A program made the translations under genes and the position numbers. A model generated the notes under the pieces. The model had not been told where the DNA came from and did not search any database. It was given only the letters and a program-made list of their open reading frames with translations. Below are positions 1-9,064 of a DNA stretch of 64,000 nucleotides, one piece after another; the first letter of the stretch is position 1, and each line of letters begins with the position of its first letter. The stretch is from contig JBAOIL010000038.1 in assembly GCA_037044975.1 (NCBI GenBank), positions 434,001-498,000 on the forward strand. Reading direction: 5' to 3'. The stretch comes from JADLHS01 sp020848635. GTDB taxonomy: Bacteria > Verrucomicrobiota > Verrucomicrobiia > Limisphaerales > JADLHS01.

Positions 1-673
1 GCAGGGCGTGCGCGTCGGCGAAATCCACATAAGCTTCGTCCAGCACGATCACCCCGCGCTGGGCTTGGCACAGCGTTTCCAGAGCCTTTCGCGAATAACC
101 GCGCCCGCTCGGCGCATTCGGTGTCGTGACGAGCGTGAGGGCGGCGTTGAAATCCCAGTGCCTGCGGCGTTTTAGGTCCGCGACCGCCGGCAGACTAAAG
201 TCGGCGTTGAGCGGGACGGCATTGGTTGCCGCACCGTGAATTTCGGCCAGCACTGGGTAGAGCGAATAGCTGGGAGTGAAATACTGCACGGTCGCCTTCG
301 CCCATTTTGCGCCTGGCATTTTGCGTCTAGCATTTGGTTCGACAAACGCCCGCACCGCCAGCGCCAGCAATTCATCCGACCCATTGCCCACGATGATGTT
401 CTCCGGCCGGCAGCGGTGCAGTTGCGCAAGCCTCGCGCGCAAGCCTTCCGCCGATGGATTTGGATACAGCCGCAGCCGCCCGTCCACGGCCGCCTGTACG
501 GTTCGTAAAACGCGTGGCGCCGGCGGATACGGATTCTCGTTCGTGTTGAGCTTGATCAGGCCCCTGATCTTCGGTTGCTCGCCGGGCACGTACGGGTGCA
601 ATGCCCGCACGAGCGGTCGGACGAGTTGGGCGACGCGATTTGATCTATTCGATGGCCGTTTGGTCGAACGCAT
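1..673 (-). CDS. hisC: Histidinol-phosphate aminotransferase, C-terminus cut by window edge
   Basis: PLP-dependent class I/II aminotransferase that converts imidazole-acetol phosphate and glutamate to histidinol phosphate in histidine biosynthesis. Reading leftward from an ATG at 673, the frame stays open to base 1. The translation has the N-terminal family signature IKLNTNENPYPPAP (about residues 45-58), GNGSDELLALA at the PLP-phosphate-binding region, TPNAPSGRGY, and LDEAYVDFAD, which holds the Asp and Tyr that contact the cofactor. About 224 residues are present of a usual 350-370; the Schiff-base lysine would lie beyond the window. It is divergent from the prepilin-like gene at 771. The family is clear, though a related aminotransferase of the same fold with another substrate cannot be excluded from this part alone. 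Confidence 0.88.
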   Translation of the reverse strand, partial: MRSTKRPSNRSNRVAQLVRPLVRALHPYVPGEQPKIRGLIKLNTNENPYPPAPRVLRTVQAAVDGRLRLYPNPSAEGLRARLAQLHRCRPENIIVGNGSDELLALAVRAFVEPNARRKMPGAKWAKATVQYFTPSYSLYPVLAEIHGAATNAVPLNADFSLPAVADLKRRRHWDFNAALTLVTTPNAPSGRGYSRKALETLCQAQRGVIVLDEAYVDFADAHAL

Positions 674-759
674 GACCCGGCGATTGTTTGAGAGACACCG
701 CGCCGAGTCAATCGCGGCGAACGACTCGGGGGGCGGCTTTCAGTTTTTGCCAACAAGTC

Positions 760-764
760 GGAGG
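760..764 (+). promoter_or_regulatory. Shine-Dalgarno GGAGG fixing the start at 771
   Basis: A perfect GGAGG lies six bases before the ATG at 771. The reading frame stays open for almost 500 bases upstream, so this site is what selects the short start that places the type IV prepilin-like segment close to the N-terminus. Confidence 0.7.
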
Positions 765-770
765 CATGAT

Positions 771-1622
771 ATGACTGGAGGTGTGAAACTGTTGCCCGCG
801 CTATTCCCCCGCCTCCGGATGCGGGGCGGCCGGGCCTTTACCCTCATCGAACTGCTCGTGGTCATCGCCATCATCGCGATTCTGGCGGCATTATTGTTGC
901 CGTCGTTATCCAAGGCCAAGGCGAAAGCCCAGCGGATCCAATGCACCAGTAACTTGCGACAACTCGGGCTGACTTGGGAACTTTATGCGGGCGACTACAA
1001 TGGCGCGCTGGTGCCGAATGGCTACGGCACCCCGGCCAGCCTGGGCGACACGCGATTGTGGGTCCAAGGCGCAACGCATAAATTCATGGGCGACGAAATG
1101 CTCGCCTTCACCGACCCGAAATACTTGATTGATCCCCAATACGCCGCGTTTGCGGACTATCTCAAGACGGCGGCCATCTATAAGTGTCCGGCGGACCGCA
1201 GCGAATATGGTGGCAAGCCCAAGGTGCGCACGTATGCGCTCAATGCCTACCTGAATTGGGAAAAGCCGGCGGGCGGCGAAGACTTCTTGCTCAGCCCGGC
1301 GCACGTTAATTTCCGCAAGACCGCTGATGTATCCGCGGCCCAACCGTCGCAGTTGCTGTCGTTCGTGGATACCGCGCCCAACTCGATCTGTCACTCCGCT
1401 TTCGGCATTGCGATGTCCTCCTTGTATTACCATTTCCCCTCCATCGAGCATGACCAGGGCGGGGTGGTGGCCTTTGCCGACGGGCATGTGGAGTACAAAC
1501 GCTGGCGTGATGCCTACACGTTGGAGATGGCGCGGGCGCCGTTCGTGACCCATTTGAATTTTGCCTTCCAGCCTTACCAGGACTTGAAGTGGTTGCGGGA
1601 ACACGCCACCGTTCCCAAGTGA
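771..1622 (+). CDS. Prepilin-type N-terminal domain, H-X9-DG protein
   Basis: 283-residue protein of the large family of pseudopilin-like proteins in Verrucomicrobia and Planctomycetes. A short basic leader ends in RGGRAFTLIELLVVIAI, the prepilin peptidase recognition segment (processing expected before Phe at about residue 23), followed by a hydrophobic helix that anchors it in the inner membrane. SKAKAKAQRIQCTSNLRQLG follows the helix, as is typical. Near the C-terminus HDQGGVVAFADGH gives the family's H-X9-DG motif. The start at 771 was chosen over longer in-frame starts because of the GGAGG and because the prepilin segment must be N-terminal. Its stop overlaps the GTG start of thiD by four bases, so the two may be co-translated, though no functional link is evident. 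The individual role of these proteins is unknown. Confidence 0.9.
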   Translation: MTGGVKLLPALFPRLRMRGGRAFTLIELLVVIAIIAILAALLLPSLSKAKAKAQRIQCTSNLRQLGLTWELYAGDYNGALVPNGYGTPASLGDTRLWVQGATHKFMGDEMLAFTDPKYLIDPQYAAFADYLKTAAIYKCPADRSEYGGKPKVRTYALNAYLNWEKPAGGEDFLLSPAHVNFRKTADVSAAQPSQLLSFVDTAPNSICHSAFGIAMSSLYYHFPSIEHDQGGVVAFADGHVEYKRWRDAYTLEMARAPFVTHLNFAFQPYQDLKWLREHATVPK

Positions 1623-2446
1623 ATCGCACGCCAACGCTCAAACTCCCCGCGCGGAAGCAGCTTCCCATCACTCTGACCATCGCCGGCTCCGACAGCGGTG
1701 GCGGGGCGGGCGTGCAGGCGGATTTGAAAACCTTTGCGGCGTTGGGGGTTCATGGCACGACCGCCATTACCTGTGTCACCGCCCAAAACCCGTGCGCCGT
1801 CACCGGCATCCAGCCGATCCGTCCTGACCTGGTGCGGCGGCAAATTGAAGCCGTGTTTGCTGAGTTGCGGCCCGCGGCGGTGAAGACCGGCATGCTGTTT
1901 TCCGCCGCGCTCATCCGCGTGGTGGTCGAATGCTTCGCTCGCGGACCACGCCCGCCGCTGATTGTGGATCCGGTAATGGTCGCCACGAGCGGCGCCGTGT
2001 TGTTGAAGCCGGGCGCGATCCGGTTGTTGATGGAACGCCTGTTGCCGCTCGCTGCGCTCGTTACGCCCAACTTGGATGAGGCGGAAATCCTCTTCGGTGG
2101 AAAACTGCGGAGCCTGGCTGACTTGGAAGCGGCGGCCCGGGAAATCCACCGGCGGTTCGGCTGTGCCGCGCTGGTCAAAGGCGGGCATCTCCGAAGTTTG
2201 CCGGTGGCGACCGATGTTTTTTTTGATGGCCGGACCCTGCTGCGGCTCGTCGCCCCGTTCGTGCGTGGCGTTTCGACGCATGGCACGGGTTGCACGTATT
2301 CGGCAGCGATCACCGCGTTTTTGGCACGTGGCGAGTCCTTGCCCCGCGCCGTGGCCGCCGCGAAGCGCTATATCACCCGCGCCATTCGGGACAGTTATCG
2401 CGCGGGTCGTCATACGGGGTTGCAGCACGGCCCCGCCCGCCGATGA
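1619..2446 (+). CDS. thiD: Hydroxymethylpyrimidine/phosphomethylpyrimidine kinase
   Basis: Ribokinase-fold kinase that phosphorylates HMP and HMP-P to HMP-PP in thiamine biosynthesis, in the cytosol. The translation carries TIAGSDSGGGAGVQADLKTF (residues about 20-39), the ThiD substrate-binding signature, and GVSTHGTGCTYSAAITAFLA near residue 220, which holds the anion-hole glycines and catalytic-base region. The length of 275 residues fits the family. A GTG at 1619 overlaps the previous stop as GTGA and is preferred; another GTG at 1589 would add ten residues inside the upstream gene. No other thi gene lies in the window. Confidence 0.93.
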   Translation: MNRTPTLKLPARKQLPITLTIAGSDSGGGAGVQADLKTFAALGVHGTTAITCVTAQNPCAVTGIQPIRPDLVRRQIEAVFAELRPAAVKTGMLFSAALIRVVVECFARGPRPPLIVDPVMVATSGAVLLKPGAIRLLMERLLPLAALVTPNLDEAEILFGGKLRSLADLEAAAREIHRRFGCAALVKGGHLRSLPVATDVFFDGRTLLRLVAPFVRGVSTHGTGCTYSAAITAFLARGESLPRAVAAAKRYITRAIRDSYRAGRHTGLQHGPARR

Positions 2447-2509
2447 TCCTCGGTGGCGAGCTTTTTCCAGAGCTTGCTGTCCGGCAGGCGGTGACTAGCC
2501 TTTGAGCCA

Positions 2510-3634
2510 ATGCGTCTGCTGGATCGTTATCTATTGCGGGAATTGCTCGTGCCGTTTGGCTACTGTCTCGGCAGCATCCTGATCTTCTGGGTCACGTCGG
2601 AACTGTTTAAGGATCTGGGGGATTTTCAAAAGAGCGGGATGCGCGTGGGTGACATCGCCGAGTATTATCTCGTCAAAATGCCTGATCTGCTGGGTTATGT
2701 GCTGCCCATTGCCCTATTGTTGGCGGTGCTGTATGCGCTGACGCAACACGCGCGGCATCAGGAGATCACCGCCATGCGCGCGGCGGGGTTGAGTTTGTGG
2801 CGGATCGCGGCGCCCTACTTCGGCGTGGGTTTCGTGGCGAGTCTGTTGTTGTTCGCGATCAACGAAATCTGGTCGCCGGACAGCGTGGACCGGGCCGAGG
2901 CGATCAAGCAGCGGCGAAAGACGAGCACCGTCATCGGCGACCCGCCGTATTTGGTTCGCAATCTCGGCTTCAACAACACGCGCGACGGGCGGCTCTGGAA
3001 GATCGGCGTGTTTAACGAACAGACCGCCGAAATGCTCAACCCGGAAGTCATCTGGTTGCTGCCCGATGGGTCCCGCCGCTGGCTGCGGGCGGCGCGAGCC
3101 GCGCAGTCGAACGAGGTCTGGGTGTTTTACGGGGTGAGTGAATTTCACAGTCTGAGTCCAACAAACGGCACGCTGGTGCCCGGGTTGCGCTCCGAGGTGC
3201 TGCCGCTGCCGGAGTTTTCCGAAACTCCCGAGGAGATCCGCAGCGAGATCAAGATCAGCCGGCGGCTCAACCTGAAGAACCGGCACCGGGTCAGCCCGCC
3301 GCTGGTGGAAATCCTCGATTACCTGCGGCTGCACCCCAGCGCCAGCCGCACGGACCAACTCTGGCTCTACACCCAGTTGCACAGCCGGCTGGCCGCCCCG
3401 TGGAAATGCCTGGTGGTGGTTTTGATTGCGCTGCCGTTCGCGGCCGCGTCGGGCCGGCGCAACGTTTTTGTCGGCGTCGCCAGCAGCATTCTGATCGGCT
3501 TCAGCTATTTTTTGTTGATGCAGATCGGGCTGGCGGCGGGCACGGCGGGTTATTTGCCGGCCTGGCTGGCCGGTTGGTTTCCGAATATCTTTTTCACCCT
3601 CACCGGGCTGTGGCTGACAGCACGAGTCCGGTGA
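2510..3634 (+). CDS. LptF/LptG-family lipopolysaccharide transport permease (YjgP/YjgQ)
   Basis: 374-residue inner-membrane permease of the LptF/LptG family, which together with the LptB ATPase extracts LPS from the inner membrane and passes it to the periplasmic bridge. The N-terminal MRLLDRYLLRELLVPF followed by a first TM helix, the cytoplasmic coupling segment EITAMRAAGLSLWRI (about residues 85-99), a periplasmic beta-jellyroll stretch (about 120-290), and three closing TM helices in the last 90 residues give the standard six-TM layout. Only one such gene is here; its partner would be elsewhere. I cannot tell LptF from LptG. It follows thiD with a 63-bp gap on the same strand. Confidence 0.88.
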   Translation: MRLLDRYLLRELLVPFGYCLGSILIFWVTSELFKDLGDFQKSGMRVGDIAEYYLVKMPDLLGYVLPIALLLAVLYALTQHARHQEITAMRAAGLSLWRIAAPYFGVGFVASLLLFAINEIWSPDSVDRAEAIKQRRKTSTVIGDPPYLVRNLGFNNTRDGRLWKIGVFNEQTAEMLNPEVIWLLPDGSRRWLRAARAAQSNEVWVFYGVSEFHSLSPTNGTLVPGLRSEVLPLPEFSETPEEIRSEIKISRRLNLKNRHRVSPPLVEILDYLRLHPSASRTDQLWLYTQLHSRLAAPWKCLVVVLIALPFAAASGRRNVFVGVASSILIGFSYFLLMQIGLAAGTAGYLPAWLAGWFPNIFFTLTGLWLTARVR

Positions 3635-3677
3635 CAGGGGTGGCGGCAGATTTGCCAGCGCAACCAGACCCATCTCT

Positions 3678-5414
3678 ATGGACAACGAACTCAACGAGCT
3701 CAAGGCGCGGTACGAACGGCTGAAGTCGCTCTATCAGGTCGGGAGCGTCATCCACTCCACCCTCGAGCCGCAACCCGCGCTCCTGCTGATCGTGCGCGAG
3801 GCGGCGCGGCTCATGCACGCGTCGAGTTGCTCGGTGGTGCTGGTGAATCCGACAACCGGCTTCCTTGAAATCCAAGCGGCGCAGGGGCTGCCAACGAAGG
3901 CCGAGGATTTGAAATTGCGCCCGGGCGAAGGCCTAACCGGCTGGGTGGCCCAGGCGCGCAAACCGGCACGGGTCGGCGATGTGACCAAGGATCGTCGCTA
4001 TATCATGCTGCGGCCGGAGGTGCGCTCGGAACTGGCCGTGCCGCTGGAAGTCCACGGCGAGGTGCGCGGTGTGTTGAACGTGGATTCCGACCGGGTGGAC
4101 GCGTTCAGCGCCGAGGATCAGGAGCTGTTGGAATCGCTCGCGGTGCAGGCCGCGCGCGTCATCCAAAACACCTGGCTCTACGAACAAATCCGGTTGAAGG
4201 CGCGGTTGTTGGAATCCCTCGCCCGGGTGAGCAGAACAATCAATTCGGCCCTCAACCTCGACGAAGTGCTGCAGACCATCACCCGCGAAGCTTGCGGGTT
4301 GATGCGCGCCAAGCTGGGGTCGCTGCTGATGCTGGATGAATCGGGGGCGTGGCTGGATTTGCGCGCGAGCTTCGGCGCCGGCCTCGCTTACATCGCGAAA
4401 CCGCGACTCGGTGTCGAGGAGAGCCTGCTCGGCGTGGCGGTGCGGCGGAAGAAGCCCATCCAGGTCGAAAACGTGCAGACCTCCTCGCGCTATCAAAATG
4501 TTGAAGTGGCCCGGCAGGAAGGGCTGGTTTCGCTGCTGAGCGTGCCGCTGGTTTTCGCCGGGGAGGCCATTGGCGCATTGAATGTTTACACCGAGCAACC
4601 CTATTTATTTTCCGACGAGGAAATCCGGATTCTTTCGGCCTTCGCGGAGCTTTCCGCAATTGCCATCGAAAAAGCGCGGCTCTATGAGCGGGTGGTGGAC
4701 GTGGAGGAATTGCTGCGCCAGAACGAGCGGTTGTCCGCGCTGGGCCTGCTGGCGGCGGAGGTGGCCCATGAAATCCGAAATCCGCTCACGGTGATGAAGA
4801 TGCTGTATCACTCGCTCGATCTCAACTTCCTGCCCTCGGATCCGCGCGCCGAAGATGCGCGCCTAATGGGTGAGAAGATCGAACACCTGAACAGGATCGT
4901 GGAGCGGATCCTGGATTTTGCCCGCACCACCGAGCCGAAGCTGCTGCCGCTGGACTTGAACGGGATCATCGAAGAACTCCGCCTGCTGGTGCGCCATAAG
5001 TTCGCAAATCAGGGCGTGAAGCTCATTTGTGCGCTCCAACCCCGCCTGCCGCAGATCCCCGGGGACGCGATGCAGTTGGAGCAGGCGTTCCTGAATTTGA
5101 TGCTCAACGCCGCGGAAGCCATGCCCGCCGGCGGCAACCTGACCATCGCGACCCGCGTGGTGCCGGCAAAGTCAGGTCCGCCGGAAACTCTCCGGTCGGT
5201 CATCGTCGAATTCGCCGACACCGGGGGCGGCATGAGCGAGGAACAATGTCGCCGCGCGTTCTCTTCGGTGCTCAGCACGACCAAACCCAAGGGCACCGGC
5301 CTCGGTCTGGCGATCGTTGGGCGCACCGTCGAGACGCACAATGGGACGATCCAAATTAAGTCCCAGCCCGGTCGCGGCACCGTGATCGAAATTATTTTTC
5401 CGTCCGCCCGTTAG
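3678..5414 (+). CDS. Soluble GAF-GAF sensor histidine kinase
   Basis: 578-residue kinase with no membrane segment. A short coiled start (1-20) is followed by a first GAF domain (about 20-165), a linker helix, a second GAF domain (about 190-340), a HisKA dimerisation/phosphoacceptor domain with His364 in EVAHEIRNPLTVMK, and an HATPase domain with N-box LNLMLNAAEAMPAGG, G1 box FADTGGGMS and G2 box GTGLGLAIVGRTVE. All boxes are intact, so it should autophosphorylate in response to a ligand or redox cue in the cytosol. The NtrB-like kinase core suggests an NtrC-class partner. No response regulator is adjacent; the NtrC-type regulator at 58.2-59.5 kb is a candidate only by class. Confidence 0.92.
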   Translation: MDNELNELKARYERLKSLYQVGSVIHSTLEPQPALLLIVREAARLMHASSCSVVLVNPTTGFLEIQAAQGLPTKAEDLKLRPGEGLTGWVAQARKPARVGDVTKDRRYIMLRPEVRSELAVPLEVHGEVRGVLNVDSDRVDAFSAEDQELLESLAVQAARVIQNTWLYEQIRLKARLLESLARVSRTINSALNLDEVLQTITREACGLMRAKLGSLLMLDESGAWLDLRASFGAGLAYIAKPRLGVEESLLGVAVRRKKPIQVENVQTSSRYQNVEVARQEGLVSLLSVPLVFAGEAIGALNVYTEQPYLFSDEEIRILSAFAELSAIAIEKARLYERVVDVEELLRQNERLSALGLLAAEVAHEIRNPLTVMKMLYHSLDLNFLPSDPRAEDARLMGEKIEHLNRIVERILDFARTTEPKLLPLDLNGIIEELRLLVRHKFANQGVKLICALQPRLPQIPGDAMQLEQAFLNLMLNAAEAMPAGGNLTIATRVVPAKSGPPETLRSVIVEFADTGGGMSEEQCRRAFSSVLSTTKPKGTGLGLAIVGRTVETHNGTIQIKSQPGRGTVIEIIFPSAR

Positions 5415-5861
5415 CCGCGGCGCTTCCTTGGGTAAGAATTATTTTGCGCGCCCCGTGGTGCGAGTTTCCCCCGCCGGAAATTTCGTCGCCATTGGAAATG
5501 GAACGCTTCATGTTCCCCCGGGCGAGGCGCGTTGGATGGCTGATTTTATTGGCGATTGTCGCCATGTGAATAAGTCGCGAATAAGAGTTAATATGTTGTC
5601 CTCGTAAACCAGCGCAACATTTCATAAAAATGCTGGTGGCGAAGCGAAGCAATTTCGCCGATTTACCCGCCGAATTCCTGATGTTCAGCGGGTTGTTTTT
5701 TCGCCGGGCACAAAGCATTGATGTTCAATGATTTGTTTTTGTGCTGGACGGCAGGGCCCGGCCGGTCAGAATCAGGCGCGATCGGATTTTGATGGTGCGG
5801 CATTTTTTTGCCGGTCAGAATAGCGCCTTAGGATATGTGCAAAACTTGATAATGAGGTTAG
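5415..5861. other. 447-bp gap upstream of dnaA, with repeats
   Basis: No convincing gene. The stretch is more AT-rich than its surroundings. It contains a 12-base direct repeat GCCGGTCAGAAT (5761-5772 and 5810-5821) and two similar segments around TGATGTTCA with T-runs (about 5678-5750). I found no clear DnaA boxes of the TTATCCACA type, so an origin here is possible from position only. Leader or autoregulatory sequence for dnaA is equally likely. Confidence 0.4.
5761..5821. repeat. Direct repeat GCCGGTCAGAAT x2 upstream of dnaA
   Basis: Two identical 12-base copies start 49 bases apart, 40-100 bases before the dnaA start. They could be a binding site pair for a regulator, but nothing in the sequence names the factor. 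Confidence 0.5.
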
Positions 5862-7281
5862 GTGAATAAAACGCTCGAAAAAAGGGCCTCCGGGGTCAGT
5901 AACATGCAAGCTTCGCCTGAAACAATTTGGAGTTCCGCCCAGGAACAACTCCGCTCGCTGCTGAGCGCGGACACCTACAATCTGTGGTTCGCCCCATTGC
6001 GGGCCACGAGCATCGAAGGGGACAACGTCGTCTTGGAGGTCGCCAACGATTTTTGCGAAGTCTGGCTCAAGGACAATTACTCCGGGCTGTTGCAGGATGT
6101 GTTGAGTGTGGCGGGCGCCAAACAGCTCCGCGCCAGGTTTGTCGTTCGGTCCACCACGCTCGCGCCCGCTGCCGTGCCCGCGCCGGGGTTGCCCAAGGAA
6201 CCCGTTGCCAAATCGCGGGCCGGGTCCGCCCAAGTGGATCGCAACCCCGGAAATGTCGAATGGAGTTTCAATCCCAAGAACACGTTCGAAACCTTTGTTG
6301 TCGGCAATAACAACAATTTCGCCTGTGCGGCGGCCAAGGCGGTCGCTGAAGCGCCCGGCAAATCCTACAACCCGCTCTTCCTCTACGGCGGCGTGGGGTT
6401 GGGCAAGACCCATTTGCTCCACGCCATCGGGCAGCATGTGACAGCGAATCGGAAAGGCGCCCGCGTCAGCTACGTCTCCTCGGAGAAGTTTACCAACGAA
6501 TACATTGACGCGAATTCAAAACAATCAGCTCGTCAAGTTTCGCAAGCGATACCGCCAGACCGATGTGCTGTTGATTGACGACATCCAGTTCCTCGCCGGC
6601 AAGGAGCGCATTCAGGAGGAGTTCTTCCACACGTTCAACGCCCTGCACGAGGCCCACAAGCAGATCGTTCTGACGTGCGACCGCCCGGCGAGCGAAATTC
6701 AAGGACTGGAACACCGTCTGGTTTCCCGGTTCGAGTGGGGGTTGGTCACCGACCTCCAGCCGCCGGATGTCGAGATGCGGCTGGCCATCCTGAAGAAGAA
6801 AGCCCAGTCCATGGGCGTCACGTTGCCGGACGACATCATTAATTTCCTCGCCCATCGCATCCGCACGAACATCCGCCGCCTCGAAGGCGCGCTAATCCGC
6901 GTGGCCTCGTATGCATCGCTCACCGGCAAGAAACTCAATGTCGAGGTCGTTGAGGGTTTGCTCCGCGAAATCCTTCACGAAGAAGGCCGCTTCTCCGTCA
7001 ACATGGAGGTCATTCAGAAGCGCGTGGCCGAACACTACGACATCCGGCTCGCCGACATGACCAGCAAGCGCCGCCCCGAAAACATCGCCTTCCCGCGCCA
7101 GGTCGCCATGTTCCTCTCGCGGCAGATGACCGAAAACTCCCTGAGTTCCATTGGCGAAGCGTTCGGTGGCCGCGACCACGGCACCGTTTTGCACGCCTGC
7201 CGCCTGGTAAAGGACCGCATGGAAGTGGACGCCAACGTTCGGCAGGTCGTTCTCTACCTTGAAAAGCAGTTGATGCGGTAG
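5862..7281 (+). CDS. dnaA: Chromosomal replication initiator DnaA, frame broken by one extra base
   Basis: AAA+ ATPase that opens the origin and loads the replicative helicase. The first frame (5862 to about 6512) gives domain I (ETIWSSAQEQLRSLLSADTYNLWF), a short domain II, FNPKNTFETFVVGNNNNFA and the Walker A GGVGLGKTH, ending in YVSSEKFTNEYIDA. The rest continues one base later from ATT at 6514 (IQNNQLVKFRKRY), with Walker B LLIDDIQFLAG, the sensor/arginine region and the domain IV helix-turn-helix signature GRDHGTVLHAC. Dropping one A of AA at 6513-6514 restores a 472-residue protein of normal length. The gene is essential in most bacteria and everything else is conserved, so an assembly error is likely. 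GTG 5862 has GAGG four bases upstream; ATG 5904 is an alternative start. Confidence 0.93.
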
Positions 7282-7418
7282 TCGTTTCCGGAGTCGCCCA
7301 TCGGAGCGGCACCGTGGGATGACCGGTTTGCAGCCCGGGCCGGAGTCGGCTTCACGGAAGTCCAATTCCGGCCCATTGACTTGGCGCTTCACCGTCGGCC
7401 CAGTCCCCGTCCCGCTGG

Positions 7419-8561
7419 CTACCTGGCCTTCGCGACCTTCTCCCACTTCTGGCTCTTGGCGGATTTCAGCACTGCGTCGCAAACGAATTGGGTTTCCAGC
7501 GCCTCGCGGAACGTCGGGCCGGCGGGTTGGCCGGTTTCCAGACCCTTCAGGAAATCCGCGACCTGGTGAACGAAACTGTGCTCATAGCCGATCTGCAAGC
7601 CGGGCACCCACCAATGTTTCATGTAGGGCTGGTCGCCGTCGCTCACGTGAATATTCCGCCAGCCACGCACGATGCTCTGATCGCGATAATCGAAATACTG
7701 CAGGCGATGCAGATCGTGCAAATCCCAGAAGATGCTGGCGTTCTCACCGTTAATCTCGAAGGTGTACAGCGCCTTGTGGCCGCGGGCGTAACGGGTGGAT
7801 TCGAACGTGGCCAGCGAACCGTTCTGGAAGCGGGCGAGAAACGCACAGGCGTCGTCAATCCCAACCTTCTCGACCTTGCCCGTAAGCGTGTGTTTGCGCT
7901 CCTTGATGAACGTCTCGGTCATCGCGTTGACCTTCTCGAAACCGCCGTTGAGCCAGATGGCGGTGTCAATGCAATGCGCGAGCAGATCGCCTGTCACGCC
8001 GCTGCCGGCCGCTTTAGCGTCCAACCGCCACAAGCCCGCGCCGCCCTGCGGCAACTCCGGACTGATGGTCCAATCCTGCAAAAACTTGGCGCGATAATGG
8101 AAAATTCGCCCGAGCCTGCCCTCATCAATCAACTGCTTCGCCAGCGTGACCGCTGGCACGCGGCGATAGTTGTACCAGACAATGTTCGGCACCTTGGCCT
8201 TCTCGACGGCGGCCACCATCTTCCGGCCTTCCGGGCCGTTCATGGAAAGTGGCTTTTCGCAGAGAATCATCTTGCCGGCCTTGGCGGCGGCGATCGCGAT
8301 CTCGGCGTGACTGTTGTTGGGCGTGCAGATGTCAATCGCGTCAATGTCTTCGCGCGCGATCAGTTTGCGCCAGTCGGTCTCGATGGATTGGTAGCCCCAG
8401 TTTTCCGCGAACGCCTTGACCTTGGCGGCGTCGCGGGCGCAGACGGCCTGGAGCACACACTGGTGTTCGAGTTGGAAGAAGTTGTTGACCTTGCGATAGG
8501 CGTTGGAATGCGTGCGGCCCATGAAGCCGTACCCGATGAGTCCGATGCGGAGTGGTTTCAT
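7419..8561 (-). CDS. Gfo/Idh/MocA-family oxidoreductase
   Basis: 380-residue NAD(P)-dependent oxidoreductase. The N-terminal Rossmann fold starts IGLIGYGFMGRTHSNAY (GxGxxG variant, residues about 6-22). DICTPNNSHAEIAIAAAKAGKMILCEKPLSMN (split here as one stretch, residues about 76-107) holds the EKP lysine-proline pair characteristic of the family. The C-terminal alpha/beta domain includes GVTGDLLAHCIDTAIW, with the usual GG/GD...H...D arrangement of the active site. Members act on sugars or inositols, and the substrate cannot be read here. It is transcribed toward dnaA, alone, with REP-like repeats behind its start. The start is the ATG at 8561. Confidence 0.9.
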   Translation of the reverse strand: MKPLRIGLIGYGFMGRTHSNAYRKVNNFFQLEHQCVLQAVCARDAAKVKAFAENWGYQSIETDWRKLIAREDIDAIDICTPNNSHAEIAIAAAKAGKMILCEKPLSMNGPEGRKMVAAVEKAKVPNIVWYNYRRVPAVTLAKQLIDEGRLGRIFHYRAKFLQDWTISPELPQGGAGLWRLDAKAAGSGVTGDLLAHCIDTAIWLNGGFEKVNAMTETFIKERKHTLTGKVEKVGIDDACAFLARFQNGSLATFESTRYARGHKALYTFEINGENASIFWDLHDLHRLQYFDYRDQSIVRGWRNIHVSDGDQPYMKHWWVPGLQIGYEHSFVHQVADFLKGLETGQPAGPTFREALETQFVCDAVLKSAKSQKWEKVAKAR

Positions 8562-9064
8562 AAAAAGTATCTGCCACGAGCAAGCCCGGAAGCCGCTTCG
8601 GAGTCAATCTGGAAATCGCGGGCGGGCGGGCAAAATACGCGGACCGTTCGGGAGAAAGTGAGAAAGTTGGTAGGATCGAAAGCTCAAACCTCCAAGCCTC
8701 AGATAAACGGTAATTCTCTGATCCCGGTCAAACCGGCTTTGTCGACTCCGAGAAGTTAGAGTCCACGCCCGCCCTCACCCGGCCCTCTCCCCCGGGAGAG
8801 GGAGAATCGTAGTCCGGCTTCAGGGATTCCATTCGGTTGCAGTTTTGCCGCGGCTAAGGGAGCGAAAAACCAAAGCGCGGTGCGGGTCAAGATATCATCG
8901 AAACCTTGGTAGCGCGCGTTTGCTTCCCCCTCTCCTCGGGGGAGAGGGTTAGGGTGAGGGCGGTCGTGGCACTCTCTCCTTGAGTCAGCCGGCTGCTTCA
9001 AGGTTCCCAGAAAAATCTCCCCGCATTGAACCTTTGCTCGCTTCCCGCATTCTTCTGGTTGTAA
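8562..9064. other. 503-bp gap with a REP-doublet-like element
   Basis: Between a minus-strand oxidoreductase and a plus-strand ECF sigma gene. No credible ORF. The main content is the paired inverted palindromic repeat annotated at 8767-8968. The last 95 bases before the sigma gene must contain its promoter, but no canonical box stands out. Confidence 0.5.
8767..8968. repeat. REP-doublet-like element, copy A
   Basis: The left arm (8767-8802) reads CCGCCCTCACCC then CCCTCTCCCCCGGGAGAGGG, itself a hairpin. The right arm (8927-8968) is its inverse: CCCCTCTCCTCGGGGGAGAG then GGTTAGGGTGAGGGCGGTCG. Together they form terminal inverted repeats of about 36-42 bp around about 125 bp of unrelated sequence. 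Related pairs occur at 12136-12297 and 28775-28969. They resemble REP doublets mobilised by RAYT-type transposases; no transposase is in the window. Confidence 0.75.

Noticed and set aside
276..770. Long N-terminal extension of the first prepilin-like gene
   Set aside because: The open frame runs back over the divergent hisC gene. The GGAGG before ATG 771 and the prepilin motif position show the real start.
906..1634. Long minus-strand frame opposite the prepilin and other large antisense frames in GC-rich genes
   Set aside because: Typical shadows of codon bias in GC-rich genes; no family motifs or ribosome sites.
5392..5718. 108-codon minus-strand frame upstream of dnaA
   Set aside because: Overlaps the kinase stop, has unusual composition and no recognisable motif; more likely noise in an intergenic region.
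6505..6580. Programmed ribosomal frameshift in dnaA
   Set aside because: No slippery sequence, no rare codon or stop at the shift site, and no known programmed shift in dnaA. A plain extra base explains the data.
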